This document shows, in pieces, positions 7,698 to 15,227 of a stretch of 64,000 nt of DNA. A model generated the notes under the pieces. It did no database searches. It worked only from the letters and a program-made list of their open reading frames with translations, and had not been told where the DNA came from. A program made the translations under genes and the position numbers. The stretch is from contig NZ_FOTP01000001.1 in NCBI RefSeq assembly GCF_900114605.1, forward strand, positions 558,001-622,000, written 5' to 3'. Positions within the stretch are counted from its first letter, which is position 1; each line of letters begins with the position of its first letter. This DNA comes from Bradyrhizobium sp. NFR13. Its GTDB lineage: Bacteria > Pseudomonadota > Alphaproteobacteria > Rhizobiales > Xanthobacteraceae.

Positions 7698-8072
7698 ATG
7701 TTGACGCGGCAGGACGCGATGGCATTCGCGCAGCAATGGGCTGCAAACTGGAATCGGCTCGCGATCGATACGATCGTTAATCATTTTGCTCCCGAAGGTG
7801 AGATGCGCAGCCCGCTGGCAACGAAACTGGCGGGATCATCCACCATAAAGGGACGCGACGCCATTCGCACCTACTGGCACGCCGCCTATGGCGGGCTATC
7901 CGAGCCACATCTCACCCTGGAGAGCGCCGCCTGGGACGGCGCGTTACAGCGCCTGACGGTCTGGTGGAGCGCGCCGCTGCCCGGTGGACCGACCCGGGCG
8001 TGCGAGATGATGGATTTCGATGCCGATCACCAGATCGTCCGCAGCGAAGCCTATTATGGCGCCGGCAGCTAG
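7698..8072 (+). CDS. NTF2-like / SnoaL-type small protein
   Basis: A 124-aa protein with the cone-shaped NTF2-like fold pattern: helical start (MAFAQQWAANWNRLAIDTIVNHFAPEG without exact family residues), then IKGRDAIRTYWHAAY, LTVWWSA and EMMDFDADHQIVRSEAYYG. Proteins of this class are often polyketide-cyclase-like or stress-linked but are functionally mixed. The start at 7698 follows AGGGAG, a good ribosome site. It is divergent from marR with only about 45 bp between the starts, so marR may control it. Confidence 0.75.
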   Translation: MLTRQDAMAFAQQWAANWNRLAIDTIVNHFAPEGEMRSPLATKLAGSSTIKGRDAIRTYWHAAYGGLSEPHLTLESAAWDGALQRLTVWWSAPLPGGPTRACEMMDFDADHQIVRSEAYYGAGS

Positions 8073-8177
8073 GAGGGCGCGGGCGGCACGTCTCATGCAC
8101 CCGCGTGCGTTTCGATGATCGCCGTGCATTTCTCGCACTGGCGCCTATAGTGGACGGACTCATCGAGAGCCCATCCC

Positions 8178-8900
8178 GTGCGCATCCTGCTGATCAATCC
8201 CAACACCACCGAGAGCGTCACCGCGCTCGTAAAACGGCATGTCGAGGCCGTAGCCGGCGATGCCGCGACCTTTGTGCCGGCGACCGGCCGGTTCGGCGCC
8301 CGCTATATTTCGACGCGCGCCTCGGCGGCCATCGCAGGCCATGCGGCGCTCGACGCCTATGCTTCTTATGGCGCCGGCTGCGATGCGGTCTACCTCGCCT
8401 GCTTCGGCGACCCTGGCCTGCTGGCGCTGCGCGAAATTGCAGACGTTCCCGTGGTCGGCATGGCCGAAGCGTCCTGCATCGAGGCCTCCAGACGCGGGCG
8501 TTTCGCCATCGTCACCGGCGGCGCGCTGTGGGGGCCGATGCTCCGGGAGTTCGTCGGGAGCATTGGCTTGGCCGACAAGCTCGCCAAGGTGCGCACCATC
8601 GCACCGACCGGCGGCGATATCGCGCGGAATCCCGATGCAGCACTGGCTGCGCTCGCCAGCGCCTGCACGGCCTGTGCCACGGACGACGGGGCCGAGGTCG
8701 TGATCCTTGGCGGCGCTGCGCTCGCCGGCCTTGCGTCTCGCATCCAAGCTGACGTGCCGGTACCCGTCTTGTGTTCCGTCGAAACCGGCACGCGTGCCGT
8801 GATCGCCGCAGCAGCGAAAGGTCTCGACAGCAGCCCGCCGCCTGCGCTGGAGAGCGTCGGCCTCGGCGCGGAACTCGCAAAACTGCTTCAGCAAAAATAG
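8178..8900 (+). CDS. Asp/Glu/hydantoin racemase-family protein
   Basis: A 240-aa protein with the two-domain fold of cofactor-independent racemases: LLINPNTTESVT at the N-terminus and YLACFGDPG carrying the first catalytic cysteine (C75). The second conserved cysteine, normally in VLGCAGM, is glycine here (ILGGAALAG, G179), so the standard two-base racemisation mechanism cannot operate unchanged. The start is a GTG at 8178 within 5 codons of the conserved motif. It could be an isomerase, lyase or decarboxylase of the same superfamily. The substrate is unknown and the gene stands alone. Confidence 0.8.
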   Translation: MRILLINPNTTESVTALVKRHVEAVAGDAATFVPATGRFGARYISTRASAAIAGHAALDAYASYGAGCDAVYLACFGDPGLLALREIADVPVVGMAEASCIEASRRGRFAIVTGGALWGPMLREFVGSIGLADKLAKVRTIAPTGGDIARNPDAALAALASACTACATDDGAEVVILGGAALAGLASRIQADVPVPVLCSVETGTRAVIAAAAKGLDSSPPPALESVGLGAELAKLLQQK

Positions 8901-8982
8901 CTGACAGAAACATCCCCGTGTTCGGCCTGTCATGACGCGGAGCTAGACTCAGTGCGCGTCAAACACATTTCGGGAGCCGACC

Positions 8983-9234
8983 ATGGAATTGAAATCAGGC
9001 GATGTCGTCATGCTGAAGTCGGGCGGTTGCCCGCTGACCGTGGCCGACGTTGACGGCGACAACATCGAATGCATCTGGCTGGGCGAAGAAGGCGATTTGT
9101 TCCGCGAGACCCTTCCGCGTGCCGTGCTCGAACTCGCGCTCGTCATCCCGCATGACGACGAAGACGAGAGCGAAGAAGACGAAACCGAAGAACACGACGA
9201 AGACGAAGAAGAGCGCAAGAGCAAGGTAGCCTGA
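8983..9234 (+). CDS. DUF2158 (YodC-like) protein with acidic tail
   Basis: A small protein of 83 aa. Residues 3-52 match DUF2158: LKSGDVVMLKSGGCPLTV followed by a short beta-rich segment with IECIWL. The last 30 residues are almost entirely Asp and Glu, ending in RKSKVA. The function of the family is unknown. GGGAG lies 8 bases before the ATG. A GC-rich hairpin follows at 9245-9270. Confidence 0.75.
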   Translation: MELKSGDVVMLKSGGCPLTVADVDGDNIECIWLGEEGDLFRETLPRAVLELALVIPHDDEDESEEDETEEHDEDEEERKSKVA

Positions 9235-9244
9235 TCAGGTCATC

Positions 9245-9270
9245 GCCGCCGGGCGCAAATGTCCGGCGGC
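9245..9270 (+). terminator. Hairpin after the DUF2158 gene
   Basis: Arms GCCGCCGG (9245-9252) and CCGGCGGC (9263-9270) pair perfectly around a 10-base loop; TTGTTG follows rather than a clean T-run. It sits between two convergent genes. Confidence 0.45.
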
Positions 9271-9280
9271 AGCTTGTTGC

Positions 9281-10144
9281 TCAACTTTGCAGACCGAGTT
9301 TGAACGCGACCGCCTCGATATTGCCTGCAACACCGTCGGTCGCGAAGACCGCAACGGTTGCTTGCGCATGTTCGGGACAATGATAGACGGCGATGCCGCT
9401 GCCCGGACCTCCGCCGGTATGCCCGACGACGCGTAAATTACTGGTTGTCGTTCCAGCCATAACGCCAAGGCCGTAAGCCGCGTGTTGCCACGGACGTCCT
9501 GTACCGGGATCACCCACTGCGATTCCGTGGCACATCTCGTCGCGCAGCCCCACAGGCAGCAAGTCCGTCGTCATCAAGCGGTGCAACAGCATTGCGGCAT
9601 CGCGCAATGTCCCGACCGCCAGCCCGTGATAGACCCAGCGCGGATCGTAAGACTGCGCATTGCCCATCCGGACATCGGCGAGATCGCTGCATTGATTGGC
9701 GATGCGCGGCCCGACCACACCGAGCGATTCGAACAATCGCCGTTGCATCAGCGCATCGAGTGTCAGGCCGTTTATTTGTTCGAGATGCTGCCGGACCCGC
9801 AGATAGCCGACATTCGAATAGGCAAAATGGCCCGGCTCAATTTCGGCATGCAGAACAGAAACTGAATGCAGCAGCCGGTCCACCGGCCAGGCGTCTTCAC
9901 CGGCAGCGACAGCCGCATGGTAGGCCGTAACAGAACCGTAGTCGGCCAGACCGGCGCGATGCTGCAACAACTGGCGGAGCGTAAAGGACTCGCCCGGCAA
10001 CGCATCATCCAGAGCCAACTGTCCATCACGCACCATGGTCAGTGCCGTGGCGGCAATCAGCGTCTTGGTGAAACTCCACCACGGCACAACGACGTCGGCA
10101 TCATCGCTGATATCGGCAGAACCGGGGCGAATGACATGCTTCAT
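9281..10144 (-). CDS. Serine hydrolase, class C beta-lactamase fold
   Basis: A 287-aa protein of the beta-lactamase/D-alanyl-D-alanine carboxypeptidase-like family. The catalytic SxxK is S24-F-T-K27 (WWSFTK), the second motif is the YSN of FAYSNVGY, and GHTGGGPGSG replaces the KTG box, as in many esterase-like members. No signal peptide is visible with the start at 10144, so it may be cytoplasmic. A longer reading frame upstream overlaps the CCA-adding gene and is unlikely. It lies 14 bp after that gene and probably ends the operon. Likely an esterase or peptidase; there is no reason to call it a resistance enzyme. Confidence 0.82.
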   Translation of the reverse strand: MKHVIRPGSADISDDADVVVPWWSFTKTLIAATALTMVRDGQLALDDALPGESFTLRQLLQHRAGLADYGSVTAYHAAVAAGEDAWPVDRLLHSVSVLHAEIEPGHFAYSNVGYLRVRQHLEQINGLTLDALMQRRLFESLGVVGPRIANQCSDLADVRMGNAQSYDPRWVYHGLAVGTLRDAAMLLHRLMTTDLLPVGLRDEMCHGIAVGDPGTGRPWQHAAYGLGVMAGTTTSNLRVVGHTGGGPGSGIAVYHCPEHAQATVAVFATDGVAGNIEAVAFKLGLQS

Positions 10145-10158
10145 GGTGCCGTCGAGAC

Positions 10159-11412
10159 TTAGAGCTGATGGTCGTGCTTGAATCGCGCAATCGTCTGGTC
10201 GGCGATAACAGTCAACACATCGACCTCCATCGGAAAGTCCAGCGCCAGCCAGGCATCTTCCGCCAGCGCCAGCACATGGCCGAGCGCCGGGCCCTTGGCG
10301 ATGCCGCGCGCCATGAAGTCGGCAGCCCTGAGCGGAAACACCGGCGGGGTCCATCGCTCCGGCAAGGTTACGAGCGCCTTCCAGGCCTCGCTGTCGGCAT
10401 CGCGGCCGGCGCGCGCCCAGGCCAGCGTCATGCGATTGCGATAGCGGACCTCGCCGAGCCGATAGAGCCGCCGCCGGGCATGGGCTTCATCCATGCCCTT
10501 CAGCCGCCACCAGCGATGGCCCATGGAATCCAGTGCCTTGGTTTCGTCATTGGAGAGCCGCAGCTTTTGCGCAAGCCGGCGCGCATCTTCCGTAACTGCG
10601 ACGCCGAGCGCGCCAAGCCTCAGAACCGCATCGGGTTTTAGCCCCAACGCCTGCTCGATGGCGATCATTGCGGCGAATGGTCCCTTGTAAGTGACACCGC
10701 CCACGATCCGCAGCATCAGGCCGGCATCGACCATCGCATCCACCGCCGCGAAGGCGCCATCGGCCACCAGCAGCTTGAGCAACTCCATCCTGATACGCTC
10801 GGCCGATATTCCCGCCAGTCCATCGCGGCCGCGAATGCTGGCGAGAGTGCCCTCGCGATCCGGTACCCCGGCGCCATAGGCGGCATGAATGCGGAAGAAC
10901 CTGAGAATGCGCAGATAGTCTTCGGCGATGCGCCTATCGGGATCGCCGATGAAGCGCACCCGCCGGGCATCGAGATCGGACAGGCCGCCGACATGATCAT
11001 GCACTACGCCGTCGATGGATGCGGAAAGACCGTTCATCGTGAAATCACGTCGTTCGGCATCGTGCTTCCAGTCGCGCCCGAACGCCACCTTGGCCTTGCG
11101 GCCAAAGGTCTCGACGTCTTCGCGCAATGTCGTGACCTCGAACGGCGCGCCGTCGATAACCAGCGTCACCGTGCCGTGCTCAATGCCCGTCGGCACGCTC
11201 TTGATATGGGCCGCCTTGGCGCGGCGGATCACTTCATCGGGCATGGCCGTCGTGGCTATATCGATTTCGCCCACTGGCAATTTCATCAGAGCGTTGCGCA
11301 CAGCGCCGCCGACCGCGCGGGCTTCCTCGCCATTGCCGTTGAGCAGCGCCAGCACCTGCCCGGACGGTCCTGACGTGAGCCACGGCGCGTCGGGCAGTTT
11401 GCGCACGCTCAT
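10159..11412 (-). CDS. CCA tRNA nucleotidyltransferase / poly(A) polymerase family
   Basis: A 417-aa class II nucleotidyltransferase that adds or repairs the 3' CCA of tRNAs. The head motif GGAVRN (residues 35-40) and the metal-binding GEIDIATTA follow in order, then VTTLRED, RRDFTMNGL, GGLSDLDARRVRFIGDP and EDYLRILRFFR, the conserved neck region. The start at 11412 overlaps the stop of the upstream DUF6111 gene by four bases (ATGA), which settles it against a longer frame. A C-terminal all-alpha region of about 200 residues is normal for alphaproteobacteria. Confidence 0.93.
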   Translation of the reverse strand: MSVRKLPDAPWLTSGPSGQVLALLNGNGEEARAVGGAVRNALMKLPVGEIDIATTAMPDEVIRRAKAAHIKSVPTGIEHGTVTLVIDGAPFEVTTLREDVETFGRKAKVAFGRDWKHDAERRDFTMNGLSASIDGVVHDHVGGLSDLDARRVRFIGDPDRRIAEDYLRILRFFRIHAAYGAGVPDREGTLASIRGRDGLAGISAERIRMELLKLLVADGAFAAVDAMVDAGLMLRIVGGVTYKGPFAAMIAIEQALGLKPDAVLRLGALGVAVTEDARRLAQKLRLSNDETKALDSMGHRWWRLKGMDEAHARRRLYRLGEVRYRNRMTLAWARAGRDADSEAWKALVTLPERWTPPVFPLRAADFMARGIAKGPALGHVLALAEDAWLALDFPMEVDVLTVIADQTIARFKHDHQL

Positions 11413-11672
11413 TTTTCGACCCCGGGAACGAGCCTGCCGTTTTCGATATGCGCCGGGACATAGGTCGATCCCGGCGGCGCGCCGGAAAATTGCGCCAGCA
11501 GCACGAGGCTTGCAATCACCAGCGCGGAAGCGGCGACGGTGAGCTTGATCACCACCGGCATCGGCCATGACGACTTCAGCGTCACATTGTTTTTCGTTGC
11601 GAACAGAAACAGCGCAAAAAGCGCAAATGGTATGAGAAAGATGCCAATTTCGGTCAAAACCGGACGGATCAT
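11409..11672 (-). CDS. DUF6111 small membrane protein
   Basis: An 87-aa protein with two hydrophobic spans, residues 8-25 (EIGIFLIPFALFALFLF) and about 40-60 (VIKLTVAASALVIASLVLLAQ), followed by a short soluble tail containing PPGSTYVPAHIENGRLVPG, the conserved end of DUF6111. Function unknown. It overlaps both neighbours by 4 bp, the Nudix gene upstream and the CCA-adding gene downstream, so translation is probably coupled. Confidence 0.82.
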   Translation of the reverse strand: MIRPVLTEIGIFLIPFALFALFLFATKNNVTLKSSWPMPVVIKLTVAASALVIASLVLLAQFSGAPPGSTYVPAHIENGRLVPGVEK

Positions 11673-12352
11673 GTCAACACGATCCGCTCATACAGCACGC
11701 GCAGAATTCCTGCAGTAGCGCCCCAAATGTAACGCTCTGCAAAGGGCATCGCGTAATAGGACCGCTCCATGCCGCGGAATTCCTTGCTGTGCAGCTGATG
11801 ATTGGCGGGGTCCATCAGGAATGCCAGCGGCACCTCGAAGGCGCTTTCGACTTCGTTCTCGTTGATCGTCAGATTGAAGCCTGGCTTCACGCGCGCCAGC
11901 GTCGGCAGGATTCGAAAACCGAAGCCGGTCGCATAGAGATCGAGATAACCGATCGGCTCGACAAAGGAGCGATCGAGACCGATTTCCTCCTCGGCCTCGC
12001 GCAGCGCGGCGTCCAGCGGCGAGGCATCGGTCGAATCGATCTTGCCACCGGGAAACGAGATCTGTCCGGCATGATCGTTGAGATGCGCAGAGCGCTGGGT
12101 GAGTAGAACCGTCGGCTGTTCGTGTTCGACGATGCCGATCAGGACCGCGGCCGGACGGATCGGCCGCTCCTGCGCCACGATCTGGATCATGCGGTCGTTG
12201 CCAGCATCGCCGGTGACGGGAATGATGCTGGCGTCGGTGAGCCCCCCGGGCACATCGAAATTCAGGCGCGCCCTCGCTCGTTTGAAAAACTCAGCTGAGT
12301 TGTACAGACCAGATTCGCCGATATCCGCGGCGTCCGCGTCGGTCTTCAGCAT
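11669..12352 (-). CDS. Nudix hydrolase, CoA pyrophosphatase type
   Basis: A 227-aa protein of the NudL-like group that cleaves CoA and its derivatives. The motif HAGQISFPGGKID leads into the Nudix box at residues 102-126, ending in ALREAEEEIGL with the metal-binding glutamates intact. PTLLTQRS and GYLDLYATGFGFRI-type strands surround it. The start is given as the ATG at 12352; a GTG at 12373 is in frame. Both lie in a short tandem repeat (GTGAGCCG three times), which blurs the ribosome site. It overlaps the DUF6111 gene by 4 bp. Confidence 0.88.
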   Translation of the reverse strand: MLKTDADAADIGESGLYNSAEFFKRARARLNFDVPGGLTDASIIPVTGDAGNDRMIQIVAQERPIRPAAVLIGIVEHEQPTVLLTQRSAHLNDHAGQISFPGGKIDSTDASPLDAALREAEEEIGLDRSFVEPIGYLDLYATGFGFRILPTLARVKPGFNLTINENEVESAFEVPLAFLMDPANHQLHSKEFRGMERSYYAMPFAERYIWGATAGILRVLYERIVLT

Positions 12353-12389
12353 CGGCTCACTCGTCCGGCTCACTTCAATCGGCTCACTT
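12353..12389. repeat. Short tandem repeat between the DUF1285 and Nudix genes
   Basis: CGGCTCACT occurs three times, starting at 12353, 12366 and 12380, a period of 13-14 bases. Read on the gene strand, each copy is AGTGAGCCG and offers a possible GTG start or weak ribosome site. The repeat spans the end of the DUF1285 gene and the start of the Nudix gene. Confidence 0.7.
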
Positions 12390-12999
12390 AGGTGGCTTCC
12401 CTGATCTGCTCCGCATCGGCCATGGCGAAAAACGCGCCCGCGGAGGCAATGCCGAACATCGCGGTACCATCGACCATCCGCTCCTCGCCCATGTCAACCA
12501 GATCGTAATAGATCGCCCGCGTCACCTTGGCCCACAGGTCGCTGCGGACATGCAGATAGGGCGTCAGCCCGCCATCCTCAGCCATCTCGAATCGCAACCC
12601 GTGTATGCTGTCACACGCCACCCAATCGTCCACATTGGTGCGAAACTTCAGCACTGTCCCGCGCGCATCCTGCTCCTTGAGCATCTCGACGGCCAGAAAT
12701 GGGGCATCGTCGACGGTAATGCCGACCTTCTCCACGGGGGTCACGAGAAAGTGCTTGCCGTCCTCGCGCTTCAGAATGGTCGAGAACAGCCGCACCAATG
12801 CCGGCCGGCCGATCGGCGTACCCAAATAGAACCACGTACCATCGCCAGCGATTCGCATGTCGAGATCGCCGCAGAACGGCGGATTCCACAAATGCACCGG
12901 CGGCAGGCCCTTGCCAGCTTTACCGTTGGCCGCCGCATCCTTCGCCGCAGTGGTCAGGCCATCCAACCCCTGATTTGTGATCTGCCCTTGCTTCGCCAT
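12388..12999 (-). CDS. DUF1285 domain protein
   Basis: A 203-aa protein of the DUF1285 family (widespread in proteobacteria, function unknown). Recognisable blocks are LPPVHLWNPPFCGDLDMRI, DGTWFYLGTPIGRP, LVRLFSTILKREDGK and FLVTPVEKVGITVDDAPF. The ATG at 12999 has AGGG 8 bases upstream and matches the usual family start (MAKQGQI). Upstream ATGs at 13026 and 13116 would add a stretch that encodes a tandem repeat rather than conserved sequence. First gene of the leftward operon ending in the serine hydrolase. Confidence 0.85.
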   Translation of the reverse strand: MAKQGQITNQGLDGLTTAAKDAAANGKAGKGLPPVHLWNPPFCGDLDMRIAGDGTWFYLGTPIGRPALVRLFSTILKREDGKHFLVTPVEKVGITVDDAPFLAVEMLKEQDARGTVLKFRTNVDDWVACDSIHGLRFEMAEDGGLTPYLHVRSDLWAKVTRAIYYDLVDMGEERMVDGTAMFGIASAGAFFAMADAEQIREAT

Positions 13000-13041
13000 T
13001 GTTTGCCCTGACTTTACCACTGCCATTTGGCACGTTTGGTG

Positions 13042-13087
13042 CAAGTCTTGAACCTCAAGCCTTAAGTCTTGAACCTCAAGTCTTGAA
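13042..13087. repeat. 21-bp tandem repeat in the DUF1285-moxR intergenic region
   Basis: AAGTCTTGAACCTCAAG occurs at 13043-13059 and again at 13064-13080, with a partial third copy (AAGTCTTGAA) starting at 13078. The unit is itself weakly palindromic (TCAAG..CTTGA). It lies 43-88 bp upstream of the DUF1285 start, where a regulator could bind. Confidence 0.75.
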
Positions 13088-13281
13088 ACGTGCAGTGTCG
13101 CATTCAAACTCGCCACAACGTGATGCCGTTCATACCCGCATCCCGATATTGTGGGGATAGTTTAATTCAACAAATACATGGCCTTCGCTTAAGTTTAGCA
13201 TCAGGTCCATGGAATACTAAGATGGCGTGACGACAAATGCGGCGGCGTATTTCAGGCGCCGTTCACCCGAAGGAGCAATGG

Positions 13282-14286
13282 ATGGCTGGCGCTGACAGTG
13301 TCGAAAAACTCGAAGATGTGATTGTCCGCTCCGCGGAACAGGTGGCCGGCCAGATGCGCGCCGCCAAGGATGCGATCTCCACTGTCATCTTCGGCCAGGA
13401 ACGCGTCGTCGAAAACACGCTGGTCACCATTCTCTCCGGCGGTCATGCGCTGCTGATCGGCGTTCCCGGTCTCGCCAAGACCAAGCTGGTGGAAACGCTG
13501 GGCACCACGCTCGGCCTCGATGCCAAGCGCATCCAGTTCACGCCCGACCTGATGCCCTCGGATATTCTCGGCGCCGAAGTGCTGGACGAGAGCGTCGCCG
13601 GCAAGCGCTCGTTCCGCTTCATCTCGGGACCTGTGTTTGCGCAGCTTCTGATGGCCGACGAAATCAACCGCGCCTCGCCGCGCACGCAGTCGGCATTGCT
13701 GCAGGCGATGCAGGAACAGCACATTACGGTGGCCGGCGCGCGGCACGACCTGCCGAAGCCGTTCCATGTGCTGGCGACGCAGAATCCGCTGGAGCAGGAA
13801 GGCACCTATCCGCTGCCGGAAGCGCAGCTCGACCGCTTCCTGATGGAAATCGACGTCGATTATCCCGATCGCGATGCCGAGCGCCGCATCCTGTTCGAAA
13901 CCACCGGCGCCGAAGAAACCGTCGCCAAGGCTGCCGTAACTGCCGACACTCTGATCACAGCACAGCGCCTGGTGCGCCGTCTGCCGGTCGGCGACAGCGT
14001 GGTCGAGGCGATCCTCACGCTGGTGCGCTCGGCACGTCCCGGACCGGACGCCGGCGATGCCAGCAAGCTGATCGCTTGGGGCCCCGGCCCGCGCGCCTCG
14101 CAGTCGCTCATGCTGGCGGTGCGCGCGCGTGCATTGCTCGATGGCCGTCTCGCGCCGTCGATCGATGACGTGCTCGATCTCGCCGAACCGATCCTGAAGC
14201 ATCGTATGGCGCTGACCTTCTCGGCGCGTGCCGAAGGTCGCACGGTCCCCGACGTCATCCGTCAGATCAAGACACGGATCGGTTAA
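13282..14286 (+). CDS. MoxR-family AAA+ ATPase
   Basis: A 334-aa ATPase of the MoxR class, thought to act as a chaperone that uses ATP to activate or assemble partner proteins holding VWA domains. Walker A is GVPGLAKT (60-67) and Walker B LLMADEIN (122-129), followed by RASPRTQSALLQAMQE and the sensor-region ATQNPLEQEGTYPLPEAQLD. The ATG at 13282 has AAGGAG 6 bases before it, so I reject a longer frame from 13237. First gene of a four-gene operon whose members overlap or lie within 10 bp. Confidence 0.93.
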   Translation: MAGADSVEKLEDVIVRSAEQVAGQMRAAKDAISTVIFGQERVVENTLVTILSGGHALLIGVPGLAKTKLVETLGTTLGLDAKRIQFTPDLMPSDILGAEVLDESVAGKRSFRFISGPVFAQLLMADEINRASPRTQSALLQAMQEQHITVAGARHDLPKPFHVLATQNPLEQEGTYPLPEAQLDRFLMEIDVDYPDRDAERRILFETTGAEETVAKAAVTADTLITAQRLVRRLPVGDSVVEAILTLVRSARPGPDAGDASKLIAWGPGPRASQSLMLAVRARALLDGRLAPSIDDVLDLAEPILKHRMALTFSARAEGRTVPDVIRQIKTRIG

Positions 14287-15227
14287 TGGCCGCAGTGCCG
14301 GATCACGCCACGCAGGAGATCATCGCAGTCCGCCGCGCCGACGGCGAAAGCCGTTCGCTGGCAGCGTCACTACCACGCCTCGTGCTGGAAGCCCGACGCA
14401 TTGCCGCGACGGTGATCCATGGCCTGCATGGCCGGCGCCGCGCCGGTCATGGCGAAAGCTTCTGGCAATATCGTCGCTTTGTCTCGGGCGAGCCGTCGCA
14501 GAATGTCGACTGGCGTCGCTCGGCGCGAGACGATCATTTGTATGTCCGCGAGCAGGAATGGGAAGCAGCGCACACCGTCTGGCTGTGGCCGGACCGTTCG
14601 CTGTCGATGGCTTTCGCATCGAAAGGCGCACGCGACAGCAAGCTCGAACGCGCGCTGATCGTCACCTTCGCACTGGCTGAATTGCTGGTGGCTGGCGGTG
14701 AACGTGTCGGCGTGCCCGGCCTGATGAATCCGACGTCCAGTCGTAGCGTCATCGACAAGATGGCGCAGGCGATGCTGCACGACACGACAAACCGTGCCAG
14801 CCTGCCTCCTTCGTTCGTGCCGTCTGCGCTGGCCGAGATCGTGGTGCTCGGCGACTTCTGGTCGCCCATGCCGGAGATCAAGGAAATGCTGGCGGGACTT
14901 TCGTCGTCCGGCGCACACGGCGCTCTGGTGCAGGTCGTCGACCCCGCCGAAGAGAGCTTCCCTTATTCCGGTCGCGTCGAATTCGTCGAGCCCGAAAGCG
15001 GCAATGTCATCACCGCGGGCCGCGCGCAGACCTGGGCCGAGGATTACGTGGCGCGGGTCGCCGCGCATCGCGAGGAAATTCGTGCTGAAACCGCCAAGCT
15101 CGGCTGGCTGTTTTCGACACACACCACCAGCCGCTCGGCGGCTGAGCTGCTGTTGTTCCTGCATGGCGGCATGATGGTCAGCAAATCTGCCGGCGGCGGC
15201 ATGGTCAAGGCAGGACGTTCAGCATGA
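14286..15227 (+). CDS. DUF58 protein with VWA-like motif
   Basis: A 313-aa protein whose core is DUF58: RRFVSGEPSQNVDWRRSA at 63-80, then VREQEWE. The DxSxS metal-site motif typical of VWA domains is present as DRSLS (103-107). DUF58 proteins are regular partners of MoxR ATPases. It starts on the last base of the moxR stop (TAATG) and overlaps the next gene by 4 bp, so the operon is tightly coupled. No transmembrane span is evident. Confidence 0.88.
   Translation: MAAVPDHATQEIIAVRRADGESRSLAASLPRLVLEARRIAATVIHGLHGRRRAGHGESFWQYRRFVSGEPSQNVDWRRSARDDHLYVREQEWEAAHTVWLWPDRSLSMAFASKGARDSKLERALIVTFALAELLVAGGERVGVPGLMNPTSSRSVIDKMAQAMLHDTTNRASLPPSFVPSALAEIVVLGDFWSPMPEIKEMLAGLSSSGAHGALVQVVDPAEESFPYSGRVEFVEPESGNVITAGRAQTWAEDYVARVAAHREEIRAETAKLGWLFSTHTTSRSAAELLLFLHGGMMVSKSAGGGMVKAGRSA

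Noticed and set aside
9281-10144. Antibiotic-resistance beta-lactamase
   Set aside because: Motifs fit the broad serine hydrolase/esterase group (HTG in place of KTG), no signal peptide is visible, and there is no AmpR-type neighbour.
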